Source of the DNA: Allobosea vaviloviae
GTDB lineage: Bacteria > Pseudomonadota > Alphaproteobacteria > Rhizobiales > Beijerinckiaceae
Assembly: GCF_001298265.1 (NCBI RefSeq)
Contig: NZ_LGSZ01000060.1
Coordinates: 62,001-126,000 of the forward strand
Reading direction: 5' to 3'
DNA length: 64,000 bases
Shown here: piece by piece, positions 41,672-51,048 of the stretch
How the letters are laid out: every line of letters starts with the position of its first letter
How positions within the stretch are numbered: the first letter of the stretch is position 1
Notes under the pieces: model-generated
Told to the model about the DNA's origin: nothing
The model's database searches: none
The model's input: the letters and a program-made list of their open reading frames with translations, nothing else
Position numbers and translations under genes: made by a program

Positions 41672-42844
41672 TCACGCCGCGATCGCCTCTTCTGCCGCCA
41701 GTGCCTGCCAGCCCTGCAACTCGCGCCAGTTCGGCTCAAGCTGCGCGAAGCGCGCCAGACTGAACGACGAGATGTCGGCGAAGGAACAGGCCCCGTCGAT
41801 GACGAGGTCGCGGATGGCGTGGCCGCTGGCGGGCGAGAGGCCGAAGCCGACGCTCGACAGCGTCGCCACCAAGACATTGGTATGCGAGCCGAGCCGGTCG
41901 ATCACCGGCCTTCCATCGGGCGTGTTCTCGATCACCCCAGCCCAGGAGCGGATGATGCGGGCATGCGCGGCCTTGGGCAGCAGCTCGGCCAGCCTGCGGC
42001 CGATATGCCCCATCAGAGGGGTCGAAGGCTTGGCGGGGGCGGCATTGCCGGCGATATCGAGCCATTCATGCGGGCCGCCGCCATAGGCGAGGTTGCCGCG
42101 CAGGGTCTGGCGCCCATAGAGGCCGTTTCCATCGACGCCGCCATAAGGCATCAGCGGCAGGGGCTCGGTCACGATCATCTCGCAGCGCGCCGACGCGACC
42201 GGCACCTCCTGCCCGAGCATCGCCGACAACCGCCCGGTCTGCGGGCCGGCGGCGAGGACGAGATGGTCGCAGGCGATGAAGCCGCGCTGCGTCTCGACTC
42301 CCGTTACTTTGCCGCCATCTGTACGGAACCCGGTCACGGCGCAGTGCCGCATCACGCGCCCGCCATGGTCCTGCATCGCCCAGGCATAGGCTTGCAGGGT
42401 GCGGTGGGGATTGGCGTGGCCGCCGAACTTGTAGAAATAGCCGCCGACCATGGTCTCACCGGCAAGCGGCACGAACTCCCTGATCTGCTTGACGTCGAGG
42501 ATTTCGGATTCGAAGCCCTGCCGCTTCGCGTTCGACAGCGCCCGGCCATAGAGCGCCATCTGGTGCTCGCTGGAGGCCAGACGAATCCGTTTGCCGCTGA
42601 ACTCGGTAGGGTAGCCGAGCAGTTCGTCCATTTGCGGCCAGAGCCGCTGCTCCTCCAGGAAGAGCGGCGAATGGTGGTGCGAGCAGCCGCCACCATTCCG
42701 GCCCGAGGCTTCCCAGCCGATCATGCCCTTCTCGACGACAAGCACATCGACGCCCTCGCGCGCCAGCCACCAGGCGGCGCTGAGGCCCGTGACGCCGCCG
42801 CCGACGATGATGACGCTGGCTCCCTTGATCTCGCTCATGGCCAT
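41672..42844 (-). CDS. DAO-family FAD dehydrogenase, small subunit (OoxB/HcnC/LhpB-like)
   Basis: 390 aa. FAD site VIIVGGGVTGLSAAWWLA, then EKGMIGWEASGRNGGG, and the C-terminal FAD region TPDGRPVIDRLGSHTNVLVA. These are the D-amino-acid oxidase/glycine oxidase features of the beta subunits of opine oxidase, HcnC and D-hydroxyproline dehydrogenase. It lies 20 nt after the NAD/FAD subunit, its expected partner, in an operon with an amino-acid importer. Start ATG 42844; the frame open to 44092 is only a shadow across the partner gene. Confidence 0.87.
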   Translation of the reverse strand: MAMSEIKGASVIIVGGGVTGLSAAWWLAREGVDVLVVEKGMIGWEASGRNGGGCSHHHSPLFLEEQRLWPQMDELLGYPTEFSGKRIRLASSEHQMALYGRALSNAKRQGFESEILDVKQIREFVPLAGETMVGGYFYKFGGHANPHRTLQAYAWAMQDHGGRVMRHCAVTGFRTDGGKVTGVETQRGFIACDHLVLAAGPQTGRLSAMLGQEVPVASARCEMIVTEPLPLMPYGGVDGNGLYGRQTLRGNLAYGGGPHEWLDIAGNAAPAKPSTPLMGHIGRRLAELLPKAAHARIIRSWAGVIENTPDGRPVIDRLGSHTNVLVATLSSVGFGLSPASGHAIRDLVIDGACSFADISSFSLARFAQLEPNWRELQGWQALAAEEAIAA

Positions 42845-42864
42845 TCTCGCTCGCTCAGGTCTGC

Positions 42865-44496
42865 TCACTCGCTCGCCACGGGGCCGGACGCGTCGTTGCT
42901 CGCGACCGTATAAAGCTCCGGGACCTCCCAGAACGGTCGCCACTGCGCGTGCATGCCGAACCAGGTGTCCCAATGCAGCGCCTGTTCGGGCGCCTCGGGG
43001 ATCTGGCCCGCCACCGAGAGCGGCAGCGGCCGGACCGGGGTGCGGTAACCCGCAAGCGGAATCGAGGACAGCGGCATCGCCGCGCCCAGCGCCAGCAGCG
43101 CCGCGACCTGCTCGCGGCAGCGCCGGCCCTGGCACGGCCCCATGCCGGCGCGGGTCAGGCGCTTGATCTGGTCGGGATTGGGCGGTTCCGCGCCGAGCAG
43201 CGCCGAAAGCGAGCGGTCGTTGCGGCGCTCGTTTTGCCAGTCGAGATAGCGCGGCGGGCGGACCTCGAGGATCTCGCGGGCCGTGACCTCCTCGCATTGG
43301 CAGACATGGAACTCGGCGCGGGCCTCGATCACGCTGGCGCGGACCCAGGCCAGGCGATAGGCGCCGATGTCGTGGTTCGGCAAGTCGGGCAGAACTCGCA
43401 GCGGCGGCGGCGCGCCACCACCGATGCCGAGGTTTTTGACGATCGCCGCGACCGCCCGACGGCCTTCGGCCTCGGCGACGGCGCGATCCACTGTCTTCGA
43501 GGGCCAGATGCCGGCGCCATCGCCAACCGCGAAGACGTCGGGCAGGCTGGTACGCTGGTCGGCGTCGACAAGCGGGGCATAGCCGCCGCGCTCCGGCTGG
43601 AATGCGATCTCGCAGCCGAGCGCGTCTAGCAGATCGATCACGGGCGTCGCGCCGACGGCGAGGATGATGCCGTCGCAGGCGATCGCGCGTTCGTGGCCGG
43701 TGGCACGGCCATTCGCATCGACAATGCCGACGAGCGCTGCCTCGACCGCGTCCCCGCCAGCAGCTTCGCGCACGACATGACCGCTCAGGATCTCTGTGCC
43801 GCCCTCGATCAGCGTGGCGATCAGCGCGGCAGGGGCAAGCGTCTCGGCCGCCTGCTCGACCATCGCCACGATCTCGACCCCGGCCTCGCGAAGCGAAAGC
43901 GCCGCCGTCACGGCGTCCGTCGAAGAGCCGAGGATTACGACCTGGCGCGGCGCGAGCGCGCCATAGCGCGAGGCCAGGGAGACCGCGGCCGTCGCCCCCA
44001 TCACGCCTGGCTTCTCCCAGCCGGGGAAGCCCAGCCCCATGTCGCGGCGTCCAGCGGCGACCACGACATGGTCGGCCTGGAGCATCCAGCACCGCTCCTC
44101 GTCGTTCAGCCCGGCGACGAGGCCCGGCAGCCAGGTCACCGAGGGGCCGTTGGCGTAGAGGCCCCAGCAGGTCGTGCCCAGCCTGACATCGACGCCGGCC
44201 TCGAAGGCGATCTCGATCTGCGGCTCGGAGCCGATGAAGGCCTCAAGCATGGCGTTGCGGTTGCGTGCCAGCCCCGACATGCCCTGCCCATAATGCAAAG
44301 GCACTTCGTCGCCCATGGTCGTGAAGGAGACCGGATTCTCGTCGACGAGCACGACCGAGAGCCCCTGCCCGGCCGCCTCGATCGCGGCTGCGAGCCCGGC
44401 TGGCCCGGCGCCGATGACGAGCAGCTGCGTGCGCGCCTCGACATGCAGCGCCTTGCCGGCGACGGATCTCGGATCGGGGGTGACGGTCGAGGCCAT
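42865..44496 (-). CDS. FAD/NAD(P) dehydrogenase, large subunit with Cys cluster (OoxA/HcnB/LhpA-like)
   Basis: 543 aa. LLVIGAGPAGLAAAIEAAG (FAD), VVILGSSTDAVTAALSL (second dinucleotide site) and VFAVGDGAGIWPS. The C-terminal BFD-like [2Fe-2S] cluster is CQCEEVT and CQGRRC. The partner subunit follows directly. Such pairs oxidise N-carboxyalkyl amino acids (opines), glycine (HCN synthase) or D-hydroxyproline and pass electrons to the respiratory chain. Which of these applies cannot be read from the sequence; the importer argues for uptake and catabolism of an amino-acid derivative. HCN synthesis is less likely because no hcnA-like gene is present. Confidence 0.87.
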   Translation of the reverse strand: MASTVTPDPRSVAGKALHVEARTQLLVIGAGPAGLAAAIEAAGQGLSVVLVDENPVSFTTMGDEVPLHYGQGMSGLARNRNAMLEAFIGSEPQIEIAFEAGVDVRLGTTCWGLYANGPSVTWLPGLVAGLNDEERCWMLQADHVVVAAGRRDMGLGFPGWEKPGVMGATAAVSLASRYGALAPRQVVILGSSTDAVTAALSLREAGVEIVAMVEQAAETLAPAALIATLIEGGTEILSGHVVREAAGGDAVEAALVGIVDANGRATGHERAIACDGIILAVGATPVIDLLDALGCEIAFQPERGGYAPLVDADQRTSLPDVFAVGDGAGIWPSKTVDRAVAEAEGRRAVAAIVKNLGIGGGAPPPLRVLPDLPNHDIGAYRLAWVRASVIEARAEFHVCQCEEVTAREILEVRPPRYLDWQNERRNDRSLSALLGAEPPNPDQIKRLTRAGMGPCQGRRCREQVAALLALGAAMPLSSIPLAGYRTPVRPLPLSVAGQIPEAPEQALHWDTWFGMHAQWRPFWEVPELYTVASNDASGPVASE

Positions 44497-44600
44497 GGCA
44501 GGTTCGCCTTGCTAGTAAGAGCGATAGTCTTCCGCGCCGGCTTCGCGGCCGGCTGTCGTTTTGCGACAGCAGCCAGCTGATATGCGACACGGCGTCGGCG

Positions 44601-45353
44601 TCAGAGCACCTTGTCGAGAAAGGCCTTCGTGCGCTCCTGGCGCGGTGCGCCGAAGAGATCGGAGGGCGTGCCGTGCTCGACGATCAGCCCGCCATCGGTG
44701 AAGTAGACATGGTCGGCGACCTCGCGGGCGAAACCCATCTCATGGGTGACGAGGATGCAGGTCATGCCTTCGGCGGCGAGATCCTGGATCGTCACCAGAA
44801 CTTCCTTCTTGGTTTCCGGATCGAGCGCGGCGGTGACCTCGTCGAACAGCATGACCTTGGGGTTCATCGCCAGCGAGCGCGCGATCGCGACGCGCTGCTG
44901 CTGACCGCCCGACAATTCGCCGGGATAGCTCGCGAGCTTGTCGGAGAGGCCGACCTTGGCGAGCAGCCGGCGCGCCCTCTCCTCGACCTCGGCCTTGTCC
45001 TGTTTGAGCACATGGATTGGCGCCATCATGACGTTCTGCAGCGCGCTCTTGTGGGGAAACAGATTGTACTGCTGGAAGACGATGCCGACATCGCGGCGCA
45101 AGCTCAGCTTGTCGAGGCGCGGATCGTTGACCTCGCGACCGGCCACCGTGATCGAGCCCTTGCTGATCGGCACGAGCCCGTTGATGCAGCGCAGCAGCGT
45201 CGACTTGCCCGAACCGGATGGGCCGATGATGCAGACCGTCTCGCCACGCCGAACGGTGAGGCCGACATCCTTGAGGACCTTGAACGTCCCGAAGGATTTC
45301 TCGACGCCCGCGATCACGACGACAGGCTCACCCAGTTGATGCCGGCTCGCCAT
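44601..45353 (-). CDS. Polar amino-acid ABC transporter ATPase
   Basis: 250 aa. Walker [11 protein letters not shown]-loop [17 protein letters not shown], signature [15 protein letters not shown], Walker [15 protein letters not shown] and H-loop [12 protein letters not shown]. GlnQ/OccP-like. Last transporter gene of the operon, 6 nt after the second permease; the dehydrogenase genes follow 104 nt later. Confidence 0.94.
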   Translation of the reverse strand: MASRHQLGEPVVVIAGVEKSFGTFKVLKDVGLTVRRGETVCIIGPSGSGKSTLLRCINGLVPISKGSITVAGREVNDPRLDKLSLRRDVGIVFQQYNLFPHKSALQNVMMAPIHVLKQDKAEVEERARRLLAKVGLSDKLASYPGELSGGQQQRVAIARSLAMNPKVMLFDEVTAALDPETKKEVLVTIQDLAAEGMTCILVTHEMGFAREVADHVYFTDGGLIVEHGTPSDLFGAPRQERTKAFLDKVL

Positions 45354-45359
45354 ATCCGT

Positions 45360-46214
45360 CTAGACCTTCACGTTGAAACGGCGTTCGAGCGCCATGGTCG
45401 CCCGCGCGATCGGGTAGCAATAGGCGAAGAACATCAGCAGCAGCAGGGTGTACATCGGGATCATCAGCTCGGGCCGGCTCTCGGCGACGAGCGCCGCGCG
45501 GGTGATCGTCAGCCCATCCTGGATGCCGACAACGGAGATCAGCGTCGTTGCCATGGTCAGGATCGCATAGAGGTTCATCCAAGGTGGGATCATCCGCTTG
45601 AACGCCTGTGGCAGGATGATCATCCACATCGTCTGCCGGCGGGTGAAGGCCAGCGCCTCGGCCGATTCCCACTGGCCCGCCGGGATCGAGCGGATGCCGC
45701 CGCGCACGATCTCCGAGACATTGGCCGCGACCGGCAGCGCCAGCCCGATGACCGCCTTGACCCAGGCCGGAAAGGCGATGCTCAGGCTGAAAAGCCTGAA
45801 CTCGAACGGTAAAAGAAACATCGCGTAGAACAGCAGAACCAGCCAGGGCGCGTTGCGGAAGAACTGGGTCAGGCCCCAGGCGGCCTGTCGCACCGGCGCC
45901 AGCAGGGATACCTGCGCGATGCCGACCAGCACGCCCACAAGCGTGCCCAGCGCCATCGAGAGGAAGCTGATCAGGATGTTGAACAGGAAGCCCTGGAAGA
46001 TCAGCGGGGCCCAGCGCAGCAGCACCGTAAAGGCGCCCTCCCCGGCCGGCCGTGCCGCGACCTGCGCCAGAGCCAGCGACGCACCGAACAGAATGGCAAA
46101 GGCGGCCAGCGTCCCACCGCCGAGCAGAACGGGCGCGGCGAGGCCCGAGGGCGCGATCGGACCCGCCGCGCGATAGGGCAGCAGGACGGGAAGGTCGTTC
46201 GCTGCCGGTCTCAT
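45360..46214 (-). CDS. Amino-acid ABC transporter permease (HisM/ArtM type)
   Basis: 284 aa. A long N-terminal hydrophobic leader is followed by the permease core; the EAA-type cytoplasmic loop is ESAEALAFTRRQTMWMIILPQA. Overlaps the upstream permease stop by 4 nt. Forms the heterodimeric channel with the 46211-46951 product. Confidence 0.92.
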   Translation of the reverse strand: MRPAANDLPVLLPYRAAGPIAPSGLAAPVLLGGGTLAAFAILFGASLALAQVAARPAGEGAFTVLLRWAPLIFQGFLFNILISFLSMALGTLVGVLVGIAQVSLLAPVRQAAWGLTQFFRNAPWLVLLFYAMFLLPFEFRLFSLSIAFPAWVKAVIGLALPVAANVSEIVRGGIRSIPAGQWESAEALAFTRRQTMWMIILPQAFKRMIPPWMNLYAILTMATTLISVVGIQDGLTITRAALVAESRPELMIPMYTLLLLMFFAYCYPIARATMALERRFNVKV

Positions 46215-46951
46215 GTCGAGTAACCGGGGATGCGCATCGCGCGCTCCCAGCGGCCCATCACGAAGACGAGCACGGCGACGAGTAGCACATAGGTCACCAG
46301 CAAGACGTTCATCATCTCACGGACGTTGAACATCTCCGACCAGATCTGCGATGCCGCATAGAGCAATTCGGGGACGCCGATCGCATAGGCCAAGGTCGTC
46401 GTTTTCACGAGGTTGACGAGGTTGTTGTTGAGCGCAGGCAGGCAGATTCGGAAGGCGAGCGGCAGCACGACATGGATGTAGAGCTGCAGCCGCGTATAGC
46501 CGAGGGATTCGGCCGCCTCGATGGTGGTCGATGGCACCGCCTCGATGCCCGCCCGGAAGATTTCGACATTGAAGGCACCCGCAAACAGCGAGAGCGCGAT
46601 GATCGCCCAACCGGTTCCCGATATCAGCGGCGACTGCCCGCCGAAACCATCCGACACCGTCGGCAGCAGTCCGCCGACGGCGAAGTAGAAGAATGAGAGC
46701 TGCACCAGCGGCGGCGTGTTGCGGAAGAACTGGACATAGGCGCGCACGAGCAGACGCCCGGGCCGCGAGGCGCTGCCGGCAATCCAGACGCCGAGCAGGC
46801 CGAGCAGCAGCGAGGCGAGGATGGCGACCACGCAGATATAGCTCGTCGTCCACAGCCCCGTCAGGAAGCGCGAGCGATCGAAAGCATCGTAGAAGACCGA
46901 GAAGTTCAGCCCCTGCGTCTGGTTTAGGCGCTCGAAGAAGGCGGCGATCAT
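46211..46951 (-). CDS. Amino-acid ABC transporter permease (HisQ/ArtQ type)
   Basis: 246 aa, five or so transmembrane helices. QFFRNTPPLVQLSFFYF is the typical permease motif of this family and ESLGYTRLQLYIHVVLPLA its EAA loop. First permease gene, 127 bp after the binding-protein gene behind a REP-like palindrome. Confidence 0.93.
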   Translation of the reverse strand: MIAAFFERLNQTQGLNFSVFYDAFDRSRFLTGLWTTSYICVVAILASLLLGLLGVWIAGSASRPGRLLVRAYVQFFRNTPPLVQLSFFYFAVGGLLPTVSDGFGGQSPLISGTGWAIIALSLFAGAFNVEIFRAGIEAVPSTTIEAAESLGYTRLQLYIHVVLPLAFRICLPALNNNLVNLVKTTTLAYAIGVPELLYAASQIWSEMFNVREMMNVLLVTYVLLVAVLVFVMGRWERAMRIPGYST

Positions 46952-46974
46952 CGGAGGAAGCCCTGAAGACGAGC

Positions 46975-47068
46975 CGTCATGGCCGGGTTGGACCCGACCA
47001 TCTCGGAAACCAGCGCCTTCTCGTCATGAGATTCTCGGATCTCCGCTGCGCTGCGTCCGAGAATGACG
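46975..47068. repeat. REP-like palindromic element between binding-protein and permease genes
   Basis: Perfect 9-bp arms ATTCTCGGA (47031-47039) and TCCGAGAAT (47056-47064) enclose a GC-rich loop with CGCTGCGCTGCG. CGTCAT (46975-46980) pairs with ATGACG (47063-47068), and CGGGT/ACCCG (46984-46996) makes an inner hairpin. The layout is that of the dispersed palindromic units of Hyphomicrobiales genomes; a family match cannot be tested here. Confidence 0.65.
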
Positions 47069-47078
47069 CGCCGCACGC

Positions 47079-47912
47079 TTAAGACGCCGCCTTCAGCTTC
47101 TTGTTGGTCTCGATCAGGTAGGGGCTCTGCTTGATGCCCCATTTGGTCTCGAGATCGAGCAGCTTGCCACTCTTGTGCCAGTCGACCGACATGTCCTTGA
47201 CGAGCTTGCCGAAGGGACCATCCATGTCTTCCAGCCGGATGCCGATGGCCCAGAGCTGCGGGTCCTCCGAGACCAGCGGCATCTCGTAATTCGCCCATTT
47301 GGCGTCGCCGCCGGACAGCGTCGAGACGATCAGCGTGTCGTCGAAAAGGAAGGCGACGCAGTTGTTGCCCTGCAGCGCGTTCAACGCATCCGGCACGGAG
47401 GGGAACACCACGAGTTCCGGCGCATACATCTGCGTGACGCGGCGGTTGTAATAGGCGCCCTGCACGGCGCAGACCTTTCTGCCCTTGAGGTCTTCCCATT
47501 TTTTCAGGCCGGCGCTCTTGGGGGCCATGACGTTGGTCGCGCCGGCATAGTAGTTCGGCTCGACCATGCCGACGATCTTGCGGCGCTCGGCGGTGTCGCC
47601 CATCGTCGCGATGACCATGTCGATCCGCCCCTGTTTCAGGAACTCCATCCGGTTGGCGGCGATCACCGGCAGCATCTCGAGCTTGACGCCGATCTTGTCG
47701 GCGATCGCCTGGGCGAGATCGATCTCGAGCCCGACGATCTTGCCCGACGGCTCGAGGAAGCCCCAGGGCTTGTAGTCGTTCTTGACGCCCACGGAGAGGA
47801 CGCCCTTCTCCTTGATTTTCGCCAGCGAATCCTGGGCCGCGGCAGGCAGGGCGGCAAGGGTCGCAGCGCAGGCCAGCGCCAGGCTGGACGCAAGAATGGC
47901 AAGACGGTTCAT
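47079..47912 (-). CDS. Amino-acid ABC transporter substrate-binding protein
   Basis: 277 aa. Signal peptide MNRLAILASSLALACAATLA with cleavage near AAA-QD. SBP_bac_3 domain: GVLSVGVKNDYKPWGFLEPS, LEIDLAQAIADKIGVKLEML, IDMVIATMGDTAERRKIVG and WEDLKGRKVCAVQGAYYN. It binds the solute in the periplasm. First gene of the importer operon and the one expected to be most abundant. Start ATG 47912. Confidence 0.93.
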   Translation of the reverse strand: MNRLAILASSLALACAATLAALPAAAQDSLAKIKEKGVLSVGVKNDYKPWGFLEPSGKIVGLEIDLAQAIADKIGVKLEMLPVIAANRMEFLKQGRIDMVIATMGDTAERRKIVGMVEPNYYAGATNVMAPKSAGLKKWEDLKGRKVCAVQGAYYNRRVTQMYAPELVVFPSVPDALNALQGNNCVAFLFDDTLIVSTLSGGDAKWANYEMPLVSEDPQLWAIGIRLEDMDGPFGKLVKDMSVDWHKSGKLLDLETKWGIKQSPYLIETNKKLKAAS

Positions 47913-47947
47913 GTCGGTCGATCCCCTCGTTTTTGTGATCGTTAGAG

Positions 47948-47979
47948 TTCCAACGCATCCCCTCCGCGATGTGTTGGAA
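47948..47979. promoter_or_regulatory. Dyad operator upstream of importer operon
   Basis: TTCCAACGCATC and GATGTGTTGGAA are inverted with 11/12 identity around an 8-nt spacer, 36-67 bp before the binding-protein ATG. A substrate-sensing repressor (for example GntR- or LacI-type) could bind it; no such gene is adjacent. The rest of 47980-48200 shows nothing. Confidence 0.55.
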
Positions 47980-48200
47980 TACGACATGTTCTAGCCTGCA
48001 AGCGACAAAATCACGGGCTGCGCCCCGTTCGCATGCCGGTATCGCGAGGACGCGTCGGAGCGATGGTCGCCAGTTTCATTCACAAGGTGATGAGCGGGAT
48101 GCTTGGGGAAAGGCGACGAGCATGCACAAGGCTCGCGCTCTGTCAGGGGCAAGATCGAAGCCGCCTGTTCGTCAGCGCCGCGGAATCGATGGTGGCGACG

Positions 48201-50120
48201 TCAAGCCGGCGCGTCGAGCAGTTCGCGCAGGCGCAGGGCCAACTGCCTGGCGGTATACGGCTTTTTCAGCCAGCTCCCCTCCGCGGACAGCTCGCGACCG
48301 GCGAGGCTTGGTTCCGCAAAGCCCGAGGTGAAAAGGATCTTGAGGTCCGGCCGCAGGGCTCTCGCCGTCTTGGCCAGCTCATCGCCGGTCATGCCGCCGG
48401 GCATGACGATGTCCGTGAAGAGCAGCTTCACCTCGGGGCGAGCCGCCAGCAGTCGCAGCGCCTCCGCTCCGGTCCCTGCCTCGATGACCCCGTAGCCGAT
48501 ATCCGCCAGCCTCGCGACGGCGACGCGGCGGACGCGCGCATCGTCCTCGACGACGAGGATCGTCTCGCTTCCCCGGGGCGCGGAGGACAGGCCGTCGTCG
48601 TCCGCCACGGCCGCATCCTCTTGTGACCGCCCAGCGCTGACGACGGGCAGGAACAGCCGCACGCTCGTGCCCTGGCCGGGCTCGCTGTAAAGCTGGACAT
48701 GTCCGCCGGACTGCTTGGCGAAGCCATAGACCATGCTGAGGCCAAGGCCGGTTCCGGCGCCGACCTCCTTGGTGGTGAAGAACGGCTCGAAGGCGCGCTC
48801 ACGGACTTCGGCCGGCATGCCCTCGCCGGTGTCGGTGACGGCGATCAGCAGATAGCTGCCGGTGCGGACTCCAGGATACATGCTCGCATAGTCGGCATCG
48901 AGCCGGGACGCCGAGACCTCGACGGTGAGGCGCCCGCCGCGCGGCATGGCATCGCGGGCATTCAGAGCCAGGTTGAGCAACGCGTTCTGCAGCTGCGAGG
49001 CATCGACGAGGGCCTGGTTCACCGAGCCGGTGACGACGGTGCGCAGTTCGATGGCCTCGCCGAGCGTCCGGCGCAGGAGGCCGGAGAAATTCGACACGAG
49101 CTGGCCGACATCGGCGTGCCTGGGATTGAGCGGCTGGCGCCTGCCGAAAGCCAGCAATTGCCCCGTCAGCTTAGCGCCATCGTCGACGGCCTCCTGCGCC
49201 TCGCGAAGCAGGCCGCGCAGTTTCTCGTCCTGAAGGCGCTTTTCGACCATCTCCAGGTTGCCGCTGATGACGGTGAGCAGGTTGTTGAAATCATGCGCGA
49301 TGCCACCGCTCAGCTGCCCGACGGCCTCCATCTTCTGGGCCTGGCGCAGTTCCTCCTCGATCCTGTGCCGGCTGGTCAGGTCGCGGATGAAGCCGGTGAA
49401 GATGCGATTGCCGTTGGCGATCGCCTCGCCGATCGCCAGTTCCATCGGAAAGCGGGTGCCGTCCTTCTTGAGGCCCGTGACCACACGGCCGTAGCCGATG
49501 ATGCGCCGCTCGCCCGTCGTCAGGTAGCGCGACAGGTAGCCGTCATGGGCATTGCGGTCCGGCTGCGGCATCAGGAGCCGGACGTTCTGACCTGTGGCCT
49601 CGCTGGTCGCATAGCCGAACAACTGCTCCGCCGCGGTGCTGAACGAGGTGATCGTGCCGAATTCATCGATCACCACCATGGCTTCGGGCACGGTATTCAG
49701 GATCGAGCGCAGATGTGCTTCGCGGGCGATGAGATCGGCCTGCACGTGCTTGAGGGCACCGACGTCGATATTGCTCTCGACGATGACGAAGCCGGCCTGC
49801 CCTTCCGACGTCACCACGACCCATCGGCTGGCCACGTGGATCGCATGGCCGTCCTTGTGCCGATGCGTTAATTCTCCCGTCCAGAGAGCGTGCTCCCGCA
49901 GCTGAGCGCGGATGTCTTCGATCGGAATGGGAAAGACGGTCGCGAGGAGTTCGTGCGCCACCGTTCCGACGGCTTCTTCGCGGGTCCAGCCGTAGAGCTC
50001 TTCGCACCCGCTGGTCCAGCGGCTGATCACGCTGTCGAAATCCTGGACGATGAGGTTGGCGCTGTCGAGAACGCGTACGATCTCATCCAGGCTGTGCTCG
50101 CTGGTGACCTTGGACTTCAT
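48201..50120 (-). CDS. Hybrid sensor kinase with FixL-like haem-PAS domain and receiver
   Basis: 639 aa from ATG 50120 (GTG 50132 possible). PAS-A is ~10-120. PAS-B (~140-250) closely matches the FixL haem pocket: His192 in [11 protein letters not shown] corresponds to the proximal haem His, and Arg212 in [10 protein letters not shown] to the ligand-sensing Arg. The kinase H-box is [17 protein letters not shown] with His276. N and G boxes follow ([30 protein letters not shown]). The C-terminal receiver has phospho-acceptor Asp in [11 protein letters not shown] and Lys in WLKKPYTA. It probably senses O2 and acts through an unknown partner. It is 32 nt after the Fnr-type gene. Confidence 0.88.
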   Translation of the reverse strand: MKSKVTSEHSLDEIVRVLDSANLIVQDFDSVISRWTSGCEELYGWTREEAVGTVAHELLATVFPIPIEDIRAQLREHALWTGELTHRHKDGHAIHVASRWVVVTSEGQAGFVIVESNIDVGALKHVQADLIAREAHLRSILNTVPEAMVVIDEFGTITSFSTAAEQLFGYATSEATGQNVRLLMPQPDRNAHDGYLSRYLTTGERRIIGYGRVVTGLKKDGTRFPMELAIGEAIANGNRIFTGFIRDLTSRHRIEEELRQAQKMEAVGQLSGGIAHDFNNLLTVISGNLEMVEKRLQDEKLRGLLREAQEAVDDGAKLTGQLLAFGRRQPLNPRHADVGQLVSNFSGLLRRTLGEAIELRTVVTGSVNQALVDASQLQNALLNLALNARDAMPRGGRLTVEVSASRLDADYASMYPGVRTGSYLLIAVTDTGEGMPAEVRERAFEPFFTTKEVGAGTGLGLSMVYGFAKQSGGHVQLYSEPGQGTSVRLFLPVVSAGRSQEDAAVADDDGLSSAPRGSETILVVEDDARVRRVAVARLADIGYGVIEAGTGAEALRLLAARPEVKLLFTDIVMPGGMTGDELAKTARALRPDLKILFTSGFAEPSLAGRELSAEGSWLKKPYTARQLALRLRELLDAPA

Positions 50121-50152
50121 TGGCGCCGCCACCCCATGGAGCGCAACGCTTA

Positions 50153-50911
50153 TCAGTTGGGCCAGACGGCCCGCCGCACCGAATCCGCGCTCGCCACGTG
50201 CTTATCCTCATCATCGGCCTCGCCGGCAAGGAGTGCGAGCTTTCCAAGTTTGCAGACGGTGACGGCGTGGCGGCCACATGGCGCGATGACGCCGCTCGCG
50301 ATCAGTTTCGTCATAGTCCGCGACACCGTTTCGATGGTCAGGCCGAGATAATCTGCCATGTCGAGGCGGGTCATCGGAATTTCGATCACCGGTGCGGCCT
50401 GCCTGTTGCCCGACAGCCTCCGTGCGATGATGAGCAGAAAGCTGGCGACCCGCTCTTCCGCGCTCTTGCGCGCGAGCAGGACCATCTGATCCTGCGCGGC
50501 GGCCATCTCGTCGCAGAGGCGCGCAAAGAGCTGGGGGCGAAGCTCGGGCGAGTGGTTGATCTCGTCCTGGAAGCGGGTCCGCCCGAAACGCCTCAGCTTC
50601 GTCGTGGTCACGGCCTCGGCGGTGTAGAGATAATGATCCTTGAGGGAAACGCCGAGCAGGTCGCCGGGATAGATGAAGCCGGTGATCACGCGGCGGCCCT
50701 CACTGATGATCTTGAAGACGCGCAGGACGCCTTCGACCACCTCGAAGACGTGGCTGGCCGGGTCGCCCTCCCAGAAGACTGCGGTGCCGCCTTCAAACTT
50801 TTCGACAGCCTGCCTGCTGAACAGGGTCTGCAGGCTCGGCACAGTCCGGGGTGCGTCAGCGAAATCACTGACATCGACATCCCGCTGTGACATAGTGATT
50901 TCCGAAAACAT
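50153..50911 (-). CDS. Crp/Fnr-family regulator, FixK type
   Basis: 252 aa. Cyclic-nucleotide-binding-like barrel ([36 protein letters not shown]) and HTH with the FNR-type recognition helix [13 protein letters not shown]; the E-xx-SR in this helix reads TTGA half-sites. The N-terminus has no Fe-S cysteines, so oxygen control must come from elsewhere, as with FixK. TTGA-N6-TCAA boxes in this region are its probable targets. Start ATG 50911. Confidence 0.9.
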   Translation of the reverse strand: MFSEITMSQRDVDVSDFADAPRTVPSLQTLFSRQAVEKFEGGTAVFWEGDPASHVFEVVEGVLRVFKIISEGRRVITGFIYPGDLLGVSLKDHYLYTAEAVTTTKLRRFGRTRFQDEINHSPELRPQLFARLCDEMAAAQDQMVLLARKSAEERVASFLLIIARRLSGNRQAAPVIEIPMTRLDMADYLGLTIETVSRTMTKLIASGVIAPCGRHAVTVCKLGKLALLAGEADDEDKHVASADSVRRAVWPN

Positions 50912-50982
50912 GGGCGCCTCTCTACGGCTATCGATGTAGAGAATTGACCCAATCCCGGTCACGCAGAGACGATACCAGCGTA

Positions 50983-51011
50983 ACAATCGGTGTAATTTTG
51001 TGACCGATTGT
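50983..51011. promoter_or_regulatory. Dyad in the fixK-like/regulator intergenic region
   Basis: ACAATCGGT (50983-50991) and ACCGATTGT (51003-51011) form perfect 9-bp arms around GTAATTTTGTG. It sits between divergent promoters, close to the response-regulator ATG (51049) and 72 bp from the Fnr-type ATG. It is not an FNR box; the response regulator itself is a candidate binder. Confidence 0.55.
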
Positions 51012-51048
51012 AACAGCCCGAGTGCAATGATCCGCCTGAATCCCAACC

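Noticed and set aside
41672..44092. One 806-codon frame covering two oxidoreductases
   Set aside because: Only the part after 42844 reads as an FAD dehydrogenase; the rest is an Arg-rich shadow of the large subunit in another frame.
42865..44496. Hydrogen cyanide synthase operon
   Set aside because: HcnB/HcnC-like subunits are present, but no hcnA-like small subunit is adjacent and the genes are linked to an amino-acid importer.
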